From Entophlyctis helioformis (Eukaryota > Chytridiomycota > Chytridiomycetes > Chytridiales > Chytriomycetaceae): a stretch of 21,212 nt of DNA. The position numbers and the translations under genes are program-made. The notes beneath the pieces are model-generated. The model saw only the letters and a list, made by a program, of their open reading frames with translations. It searched no databases and was not told the origin of the DNA. Below are positions 8,413 through 17,700 of this stretch, in pieces; within the stretch, counting starts at the first letter, position 1, and every line of letters starts with the position of its first letter. The stretch covers positions 1-21,212 of the forward strand of contig JAHLKH010000314.1 of NCBI GenBank assembly GCA_025526915.1, given 5' to 3'.

Positions 8413-8418
8413 TTTATT
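8413..8418 (-). promoter_or_regulatory. poly(A) signal AATAAA of the heme lyase gene
   Basis: A perfect AATAAA on the minus strand, 32 nt downstream of the heme lyase stop codon, at a normal distance for a 3' end signal. Confidence 0.65.
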
Positions 8419-8449
8419 GCCAAACGCTTCGTCTAGTTGGGGCGAGAGC

Positions 8450-9473
8450 CTATCCAAAGAAGCGGCTCCACAGCTCGGACGCGCCAGCCTTGAGCCTGTC
8501 CATCACGGCCGTCGGCGAATCCAGAGCAGGCCGCACGTCGACGCCAAAGACGGGCTCGTCGACATTGCTCTGGTTCACGCCCTCGTAGTAGTCGATCACG
8601 TACCGCACGCGTGTTCCGCAGCGGTCCACCGTCCAGTCATGGCGGTCAAAAGGCCGGTCGGCTCTGTCAATCCAGCAGTCGAGCAATCGACCGATCGCAG
8701 TCAGCCAGTGAGTTGGGCATTTCGTAGCAGCACCACACAAGCCACGACGCAGCGACATACCCCATGAATGTGGTGTAGAACCACGCCTTGGGGCTCAGCT
8801 CGTCAGGCCGGCCCTGGAACTTGACGAGCTTGAGCGACTTGCAGTCGCAGTGGTACTTGGACTCCCACTTGCGGATCTCTGTCCAGCACTCCTCGTTGAG
8901 GAAGTTGTGGATGTCGACCATGACGTCGATGGCCTCCTCGGGGGCCTCCTTGCCCTTGCGCTTGAGTGCGTTGTAGAATTGCTGGCGGTCCGTATGCCGT
9001 GCAAGTCGCCGTATGCCGCGATTGTTGTGAGCAGCGCATGCCGTTGATCATCGGTCATCGGTCAGTCGGTCAGATGCGAATTCGCGGCATTCGGCAGGCG
9101 ACAGCGACAGCGACATCGGCAGCCAGCCAGCCAGCCGCACCTGCGGGCTTGGGTACTCCCACCGGCCGCCGTCGGCCTTGGGGATGCCCGACACCGTGCG
9201 CTCGGTCGACAGCGGCGCCGTCTGCCCGGCCGCCATGTCCTGCGACAGGTTTGGCATCATGTTGTTTGGATTGAGCGTCTGCTGGTCGCCTGCTGCTGCT
9301 CCTGCTGCTGCGCCGGCCGCCGCTCGGCCCTTGCCGGCCCACTTGCTGTGGTCGACGGGGCAGCCGTCTGCGCCGCCAGCGAGCGATGCGCCCGCGGGCA
9401 GCTGCGGGTGGTGCGACGGCATCGGCCCCGTGTACGTGGAATGGTCGACTGGGCAGCCAGAGTCGTTTGCCAT
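8450..9473 (-). CDS. HCCS: holocytochrome c synthase (cytochrome c heme lyase)
   Basis: Attaches heme covalently to the CXXCH motif of apocytochrome c in the mitochondrial intermembrane space. Exons are 9473-9141, 8981-8761, 8663-8450 (768 nt, 255 aa, normal family length); donors GTGCGG and GTATGT, acceptors CAG, phases 0 and 2 join cleanly. The N-terminus has two CPVDH heme-regulatory-type motifs (Cys7, Cys38). Then come [24 protein letters not shown] (His136 matches the conserved heme-ligand histidine of the family), [39 protein letters not shown] and [18 protein letters not shown], all hallmarks of the family. The in-frame ATG at 9500 would add nine residues; 9473 is preferred because it starts just before the first CPVDH. 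The start lies only 47 nt after the SET1 stop on the same strand, so the promoter must overlap the SET1 3' end. Confidence 0.95.
9119..9136 (+). repeat. short CAGC/CCAG repeat in HCCS intron 1
   Basis: CAGCCAGCCAGCCAGCC-type run next to the exon 1 donor of HCCS, one more instance of the window-wide CCAG tetranucleotide. Confidence 0.8.
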
Positions 9474-9502
9474 GATTTTTCGTTGCGATTCGTTAAGCAA
9501 GA

Positions 9503-9508
9503 TTTATT
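9503..9508 (-). promoter_or_regulatory. poly(A) signal AATAAA of SET1
   Basis: A perfect AATAAA on the minus strand begins 12 nt after the SET1 stop codon and lies 29 nt before the HCCS start codon. Cleavage 10-30 nt downstream would fall almost on the HCCS ATG. Confidence 0.7.
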
Positions 9509-9520
9509 CGTGCGCCAGCG

Positions 9521-12500
9521 TCAGTTCAACGAGCCGCGGCAGTTCTGCGCACACGCCGTCGCGGCTGTCAGTCCGCTGCACGCCACACACACACACACAC
9601 ACACGCAGGGCCCAACATACCGCTGATCCGCACAGGCACGGAATCTTGTCCTCCTCAATCGGAAACTTGTAGTCGTATGTGAGCTCCTCGCCCTCGTCAA
9701 TCTCCCGGTTGGCGTATATGACGATCCGCTTCGTCCCGTCCACGCTGATGACCTTGGCACTGCAGTTGGGCTGCTTCGCTTGTCAGTCCCGATCCCCGCT
9801 CGCTCACTCTCCTACAAGCAACCAGCCAGCCGGCACACTCACGTCACATGCATGGTTGATGAACCGCGCAAGGTTGCCCTTCTTGGTCGCATCAATGATC
9901 GTGTCCTCGTCTATGCGGAACAGGTACGACGACCCGATACCGGACGCCTCGTACGCCTTCTCGCGCGAGTCGGCGACCTTTTGGCGGATAATCTCGCCAA
10001 TGTACTCGGTGACCAGGTCGGACGCGTCGATATGCTCAGACGCAAACAGCCCCCAGTCGTGGATGGCCGACTTGGCAAACTTGAGCCGCTTTTTGCGTGC
10101 CTTGATCTGGTTGAACGTGAGGCCGTCAAACGCCTCCAGTGCGATGCTCGCGCCGCTCGATCCCGTGCCACCTCCCGCCAAACTAGCTCCGTGTGCACCC
10201 GGCGTGCTGGACGAGAGGCCGCCAATCGACCCGATCCGCGAGCCGCTGCTATAGTGGCTGGTGCCGCCGCCAAAGCCGCGTGCACGGCCGGGCATGGACG
10301 ACCCCGTTCCATGGGTAGGCGAGCGGACAAGGAAGCCAGCAAGCGACGGCACAGTCTGGCCGGGGCTTTCTAACCCGCCCGGTGTGAGTGCCTGCACCGC
10401 TTTGGCATTCGAGATCTTCTGCTGCATCTTCTCCAGATACGTGCGTGCCTGGAACGGTGTTACTCTCGCACACTGCTTGGCATCCGTGTCCGCCATGCCT
10501 GCCACCGCAGCTGCAGCAACGCCAGGCCCGTCGGGCTCGGTTGGCGCTAGCGAGTCCTCGCGACTCGTCTGCGACGTGGTGATGGTCAGCTGCAACGATG
10601 CAACTGCCCGTACTCGTGCCGACACGCCTGTCCCATTCCCGCTCGCCACCGAGTCCGTCTTGGCCATTTGTGCCAACTCGCCCGTGCCACCTGTGACTGG
10701 AACTCCAAGAACCCGCGACCTCGCTGCACGGATATCAGCGTGCAGACGCTGTTCACGCGCCGCGCGTCGTGACCGGCGGGATTCCTGTTCACGCAGAAAC
10801 ACGCGACGGAGGTACATGAGCTCTTCAGGCGTCGTCAATCCGATCGAGCCTGCGTCCACTGCATCGAAATCCAGGGATGCATCGGAGCCATCGTCGGCCT
10901 CATTCGGTACGGCATCAACGTCCATGCCCTCAGGCTCGTCATCGTCATCAGAGGATGAAGAGAACACAACAGGTGTAAAGACGCGCCGCTCGCGAGGAGC
11001 CATGTGTGATGGCAGGTGATGGCTGCCGTGCGCCTGGCTGCCACTCTTGCGCTGCTTGGCTTTGGCCTTCTTGCTGCTGCTCTTGGCGGTTGATCGGCTT
11101 TTGGCTTTTGTGGGCGGCGGTAATGGCGGCACAGCGTCCGTTGCATCTGCCGCCGCTGCCCCCGTCTTGGAGTCGATCTGGACTGGCGTTGCACTCTCTG
11201 GCAGTGGCTGAGCCGGCACATCTGTGGAGTCGGCTGGCTTGGCGTCGGCAAAGGCAGGCTGTGCACCGGCCGCCGATGGCGTTGGCGATGCAAGCGGCGG
11301 CTGCACTCTCGGAGATGCAGCGTGCACCGCATCTGCCTCCTGATTGGCTGCAGCCTCGTCCACGCCTCGTTCGGCCTCGGCAACAATGACCGTGCCGCCT
11401 GGTGCGTTCTGATCACTTGCTCTCGCTGCGGCTTTGCTGTCCTTGGCACCGCCCTCGTCTTCGTCAGAATCACTCGACGCAGACTCCAGTCCGTCGCCAA
11501 CAGACGTCCCGCGCTCCGACCCGCGACTCGATGCCGCAGACTCGTTGTCCGATGCCGTGTCCATGCTCAGCAGACGACGTCGCTTGGTCCGTGGCGACAC
11601 TGCTCCCGCCAATCCAGCCGGCGGCACTGAGACCTCGCGATCGCTCGTGTCTTCGTCGCTCTCGCTGCCGTCACTCGAATCGCCCATTGCATACCTGCCG
11701 TCTCGCCCGCGTCGCGAAACAGCGCTCCGTGCTCCATAGCCACTGCTTGCGCCACCGCGTCTCGACTGCAGCTGTGTGCGTGAACCAAACACAGGCTCAG
11801 CACCGCCACGTTTCTTGAACGACGGAAGCGCGAGCTTGCGTGTCGGACCGCCGGGCACATCGTCCGTCCCTCGCACCGGCTTTCCAGGCACAATTGGGCT
11901 TGGCATCGCAGCGACAGGCGTCCCGTTCTTGGTCTTTGCGGCGTCGACCTCATGCGATCCGCTAGCACTCGACCGACGCTGGCCATCCACTCCGCTTTCC
12001 GCCGGTTCCGTCATGCGCGCGTCGGCTGGCGCATCAACGTCCATGTCCGTCTCAATCTCATCCCTGCCATCCGCTTGAGTGATCTTTGTCGGCTTGTCAT
12101 CCACGGCAACAACCGTGCTCTCGGCAGCAACCGCAGACGAAGGTGGCGCGCTGTTGCTGGTCAGCTCCATCCGCATGCGGTTGAGGAACTCTGAGACAAC
12201 GCTGCCAAGCACTCGCACGCGGTAGTCTTGCTCGACTGCGCCAGCAAGGCCGTCCATGAGGAGCCCGGTCACATCAGCGATGATGAGCGCATCAGCAGGA
12301 AGGGCTGGCCGACCGCCACCGTCGTGTGAGTCACGGTACGGATGCGGACGTAACGAGTCGTAGCGGTCGTACGGTGGCGGCGGCGGTGGTGGTGGGTACG
12401 GTCCTCTCAAATCACGTCGATGCAACGACGATGGCGGCACTGGAGCATATCCGTGTGGCGGAGGCGATCGCCGGCGGTCAGGTGGTAGGGTGTCCGGTCG

Positions 12501-14630
12501 GCCGTCATAGTCGTATCGGCCTGGTGGTCCACGGGACTGCAACGGCGGTGGCGGTAATCGCCGTCCACGGTCGCGGTCTCGGTCTGCCCAGTACGGTTCA
12601 CGGTCACGATCGCGGTCGCGGTCCCGATCAGATGGTGGATACCGTCCATCGTACGGCAGTGATGACGAAGAGGTCGGAGGTGGCGGTGGCGGCAGACCGC
12701 GGTAACGGTCTGATACTGGAGGAGGAAGGCCATAAGGCCTGCCGTAATCGCGTCGTGGCGGACTGATGGATCGGCTACGAGACCTGTACCGTCCACGAAG
12801 CGCACCAGCACCAGGACCGCCAGGCCCTTGCGAGTGTGGGCCGCCATGCGGTTGCGGGTGGTGCCTGTCAAGCAACAGGGGTTGCGTTGGCACGGTCCGG
12901 ACACGGCCAGGACTCGTACTGTCGCGATCAGCAAGGTGTCCGCGACGCAGCGGCCGACCTGCACCGCCTGGACTTGGGCTGCGACTGAGACGCCGACCTC
13001 CAGCCATCCCAAGTCCCGGTCTGGTGTAGGATGGCCGGCCACGGCTGCGCGACCGCGACAGTGACCGCGACCGTGATGACGAGAGAGACCGAGACCGAGA
13101 GCGAGAATGGGAGCGGGAGCGCGACCGGCTCATGCTGCGTGACATGCTGCGTCGCGATCGGCTGCGGCTACGGCTGTGACGATGTGCTGGCCGACCTCGG
13201 TACGCAGCACCGACATAGTCCGCGGGGCTGCGTGACCGCGGGCGTAACCTGCGGTCGGCGTATTTGTCGCTGCGCCGAAGATCGTCATACGGCGGCTGTG
13301 CTTGGAGATGCGGCTGTGATTGCATGGGCATTAATGCCGATGTGGGCGGCTGCTGGGGTAATAAAGGACGGCGTGAATCGCTGTCGTGGCTGCGGGCAGA
13401 TGGATCGCGAGACATGTGTACGGGATCAGCTGGCCGTCGCAGCTGTGAAGGCGGCAGGTCGTACGGATCGCGGTTCCGATCCCGGTCGCTGCGACTGGCA
13501 TAATGCAACGGCGGCGCTGGTGGTTGAGCGCTGTATCGCCTGTCGTCGTCGTAGGGACCAGATCGTAACGGCGGCGGCGAGAGCCTTCCCGGCGGTAAAC
13601 CCAACGGTCGCGAAGCTGCTGCAGATGCGGATAACGGCATGGATGGCGGGATGCGGGGCGAATATGGCGCGGAAGACGCTGGTAACGGCGATCGCCTGTT
13701 GGGGTCAGGCACGAACACTGGATCGTGCACGGGTCGCTTTCCTTCCGTCAGCTCTAAAAAGCGAGTGCCTGTCCAGCGGATGCAGCTGGTCAGCGTCTGT
13801 GCAAAGCACCCGAGCCTCACATCACAGACAGATGCACGGACCGTCGGGATCAAAGTCGACGCGAACGAGCGAGCCATGCACATGGACGGCGTCCAAGTCA
13901 ACGACAGCGCGGCAGGCGGCATTTCCGGCCTGTGCGGCATCGCCCGCATAGGTGATGGTGGCGACCAGATCCGAAGAAGCCTGCGCTCGCAACAGCCGCA
14001 TGTCCAGGATCTGCCCAAAGCGGCCAAACAGCGAGCGCAGATGCTGGTCGTCGGCCGAGTCTCCAATGTGCGTGACGAGGATGGTGGGCGGATGGGGGAG
14101 GCCGATTGAGTGTGAATCAAACTGGCGAGGGAGCAGAGTGTCAGCTGGCGTGCGCTTCTATGTGTGCTTATAGGTGCTTGCCTCGAAGACGGAGCGGCGG
14201 AGGCCGTGGACGGGCAGCGACCGCTTGTTGATGCCACACGAGAAATAGGCGGGCACGTCACGACGAGGATCCGATACGAGCGTCTGTCGGTGGTGGAAGT
14301 GGAGGTGGAGGTGGTGGTAGTGGTGGTGGTGGTGGTGAGCACATGCAGTTGAGCAGATACGCAGGTGAGCAGATACGCAGATGCGCACCGGACGGGCGGC
14401 CTCGACAGCGTCGTCAATGTCCTCGAGCAGCGGCGGGCCGTGGGCCAGCACCGGCAGCTTGAGGCCCTGCTCGCGGGCGGCGGCCGGGTCCAGGAACGGG
14501 TCGAGCACCACGCGCCAGTCCCGCAGCGTCTCTGTGTCTGGCGTGCGAGCGCAGATGTGAGTGTGTGAGCGAGCGTCTATGTGTGTCTGCGTCTATGTGT
14601 GCGTCTATGTGTCTGCACGCACGCACCCAT
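9521..14630 (-). CDS. SET1: Set1-type histone H3 lysine-4 methyltransferase
   Basis: Catalytic subunit of the COMPASS complex, which methylates histone H3 Lys4 in the nucleus. Exons are 14630-14627, 14531-14389, 14283-14182, 14121-13842, 13768-9843, 9770-9621, 9544-9521 (4629 nt, 1542 aa, all phases consistent). Order: N-terminal [11 protein letters not shown] segment; GLRRSVFE joined to [12 protein letters not shown]; an RRM at about 95-176 ([20 protein letters not shown]); a Pro-rich region; an Arg/Ser-repeat region at about 354-421; Asp/Arg repeats; a long acidic, disordered middle; then the catalytic SET domain from about 1405 ([37 protein letters not shown] joined to [25 protein letters not shown]) and post-SET CLCGSANCRGSLN. 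The N-SET region is poorly conserved. The third intron begins GC rather than GT. The four-base first exon is the least certain part; the ATG at 14690 on the same strand is a rejected alternative because of phase. Confidence 0.93.
9584..9604 (+). repeat. (CA)n microsatellite in the last SET1 intron
   Basis: A CA run of about 21 nt, read as GT on the coding strand, between the donor GTATGT and the acceptor of the last, 76-nt SET1 intron. It makes up about a quarter of the intron. Confidence 0.95.
13035..13180 (-). repeat. Arg/Ser-coding tandem repeat within SET1
   Basis: On the coding strand this stretch encodes repeated SR dipeptides ([24 protein letters not shown]). It resembles the RS domains of splicing factors and is embedded in the single 3.9-kb exon of SET1. 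Confidence 0.85.
14289..14337 (+). repeat. GGT/GGA-rich simple repeat in SET1 intron 2
   Basis: Purine-rich trinucleotide run (GGTGGT and GGAGGT) on the plus strand, ACC-rich on the coding strand, serving as an extended pyrimidine-rich tract before the acceptor at 14284. A neighbouring 16-nt imperfect tandem repeat (GAGCAGATACGCAG) lies at about 14350-14380. Confidence 0.85.
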
Positions 14631-14720
14631 TGGCTGTTGCTGCGTTCAACGTCCAATGTTCGATTCCCAACGACGGGAAAACCAGATTCATTCTCGGCGT
14701 CTGTTTCGAGCACAAGGCTG

Positions 14721-14762
14721 CCAGCCAACGCAGGCCAGCAAGCCAGCAAGCCAACAAGCAAG
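14721..14762 (+). repeat. degenerate CCAGCAAG/GCCA repeat between IFT139 and SET1
   Basis: Imperfect GCCA/GCAA repeats fill about a third of the 137-nt gap between the IFT139 stop codon and the SET1 start codon. Confidence 0.75.
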
Positions 14763-14767
14763 CAGGC

Positions 14768-17700
14768 CTAAGGACACCGCAGATGCGAGCGCGCCTTGTC
14801 CAGAATCTCCTTTTCGATCTTGGGATACTCGGGCACCCGCGCAATCACCTTGTGGCACACGTCGATCGCATCCACAAACCGCTTCGCCTTGAGGTAGTTG
14901 AACGCAAGCTTGAATCCCGTCGCCGCGTTCGTCTCGTGCTCGAGTTTCCACGCCATCGCGTAGTGCTCCGCTGCGTCCTTGTACGCCGACTCTTTCTCCA
15001 TGATGAACCCAAGGTACTCGTGCGCTTTGGCGCTCGACTTGTTGGCGGCTGTGACGCGCTTGAGGAGGTCGGTCGCCAGGTCGTACTTGCCGCCTTGGAT
15101 GTAAATGTCTGCGAGGAGCAGCCAACAACGCTCGAGATCGTCGCCCGTGTCGCTTGTCCACTCGGTTTTCGAGACGCGCTTGAGTTGGTTGCGTGCACGC
15201 GGCGGCTGTTTAAGCAGCATGAACCCAACAGACGTGCCCTTTGCCGCAAGTGTCAGTTGCGGCTTCTGTTCGCCTCGACTCGGCGCAGAGTGTCGGCATA
15301 CTGCGGCTGCTTACATAGATGGCCGGAACATAGTCGCGCTCGACGTTCAGGATGTCCATGAGAATGGCAATCGCACGCTCGATCTCTGCCTTTTGCCGTG
15401 TCGCCATCAACGCATGGCATTCCAGAACCTGCGTCTTGAGCGACTTGGGATTCTGCGGCAGCTCCTGCCAACCCCCATACATTCGGGTTACTTTACCATC
15501 CTGCCTATCCCCCGCAGCATCGCATCGACACACACCTTGATCAGCTTGTCGGCCGTCAGAATGCCAAGAAGCTCTGTCTCGCCCTGGCCATCCTTGCCCT
15601 TGCTCTTGCTGTCTGCTGCTGCCACTTCCATGGCCTCGCCACCAAAAATCTCGTTATCGGGGTTGAGGTACAGCTCAATCAGGTTATGCAGAGCCCGTTC
15701 GCCCCACACCGCGTCACGGCGGCACACGAGAAACTCCTTGAGCGCCTCCTCCGTGTTGTTCATGTGTCTGTTGGGTTCCCGCATGAGCACCATCCTGCGG
15801 CCTCCATCTGCACCAAAAAGCAAGCGCGCACCTGTGAAACAGACCACGACAGTAGTGGTACCCTGGGTTCATCTTGGCTTTCTTGGACGCTCGTTCGGCA
15901 GCCCCAAACATCCCCTCCACCTCTTCCAGCGTCGCGTTGCGTCGCGCCAGATCAATCAGCTTGGCTAGAGCCTCGAAATGCAGCGGGTTCTTATCGAGCA
16001 GCTGCTTGAAATGGAACATGGCCTGCTGATACGTGCCTTTGCGGAACATCAGATCGGCCATCATGAGCGTGGCGTCGTCGGAGGCGATGTCCGCTTTAAG
16101 CATAGACGACAGATGCGTCTGTGCGGATTGGTGGTCGTTCTTCTTGAGGAACACTTCGGCGAGAGAGATCATCGCCTTGTGGGGTGGATGTTGGTGGATG
16201 CATGAGTGCATGGATGGATGCGTGTCAGCAGACGATGGAACAATAGCGGGATCTGCAGTGGCGTACCTTGCGTTGCGTGCTGTCGTGCTGGATGGCTTCG
16301 TTGTAAAAGGAGATCGCACGCTCGAGATCCTTCATGCTGGATTGGGCAATCTCTGCCAGCTCGAAGCACACGTTGGCGAGCATCGCAGGCGGATTGGCTT
16401 CTTCACTTGGCGCATCGCCCGTAAGCAGACTGGCAAGTGTCGTGTAAGCTGGTTGGCTCTTGCGGCACGGAAAACTGCCAAACTCACCGTTGCAGGCCTT
16501 CGCGCGCACTCATGTACGAGTTAAAGGCCTTGTCCTGCTTTCCAGTTCCCTTGTACACCTGTGCCATCAGGCTGTGGAACTTGGCGTCCATCAGAATGAC
16601 GTTCTTCTCATCCACTGTTCATCACCGGCACGCATTGTTAGCCCTGCCACAAGCACCAGCCGCATGCCATGCTGCTCGGTCACGTACCTGCAGGGTGATC
16701 AAGTGCCGCAATAATGGCACGCTCAGCCTCCTCGTACCGCTTGAGCTTCATCAACAGCTCCGCAAGATCAAGACGCAGCGACAGTGCGATGCTTGATCCA
16801 CTCTCGAGTGCCGCCTCATAGTACGCAATCGCCTGCCATGCATGCGTGCATGAGAAGCATGGACAAGAATGTAAAGCAATGCAATGAACACCTTACCCTG
16901 TTGTAGTCGTGTGTCTTGAGCAGGGCTTTGCCAATCTTGCGGGCAAGAGCGCTGTTGTCGGGGTTGGCGGTAAGCGCCGACTGGTACACCGAAATTGCTT
17001 GCTCGGGCTACCCGTCCAACCACGCAGCCAGTCGCACAGTCAGTCATCCAGCCCATCTGCCATCCTTTGCAGCGTGCCCTACTCACTTCTTGGATATTCA
17101 TGTACGCGTCGCCAAGCAGCAGACAGCTCTCGACGGTCGGATGCCGCTCAACAATCTCCGAGTAACACCGCGCATAGCTCTTGCGGTCGTTCTTGTACTT
17201 GAGGTACACGTCCGCCATACGGGACTTTGCGTCCAGATAGTATGGCTGGTCTGGCCGCACCGAGCCAAGAATATTCAGGCCAGTCTCAATGTCGCCTTTG
17301 GCGATCGATGTCTCGGCGTTGGCGATGATGATGCGCGGCTCTTCTGGCGTGCCGGTAAAGACTCGGAGCGCCTCTTGCATGGCACGCGTTGCGTCGTGCT
17401 GGTTGGTTGAGGGTGTTAATGGCGTGCTGTGTGCCAGCTTGCGCGAGTGAGCTGTGGCTGCCACTTACTGTCGACTTTTGTTTGGTGTAGACATCGACCA
17501 TTTCGAGGTACAGGGATGCCAGTTGAGCGAGTGTTGGCACCTTGTCGGACTCGGCCTGCGTCTGTCCTGCCAATGTACCAGATCCCAACTTGGCGATCCC
17601 TGCCGTGTACGATGCATGTCAGTTTGCTGTAAATAGGACACCGACTCGAAAGGCTCACCGCCGGTTTTGGTTAGCTCGCGCACGGCTGGAAGCGTCATGG

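Noticed and set aside
10261..11019. Long plus-strand open frames opposite SET1 (also 9679-10254 and 13031-13951)
   Set aside because: They lie antisense to the conserved SET1 coding frame, have skewed composition and no family features; low-complexity GC-rich coding DNA often leaves antisense frames open.
14620..14690. ATG at 14690 (minus) as the SET1 start (MNLVFPSLG)
   Set aside because: Its exon would end in phase 2 at the GTGCGT donor and cannot join the conserved WRVVLDP exon in frame.
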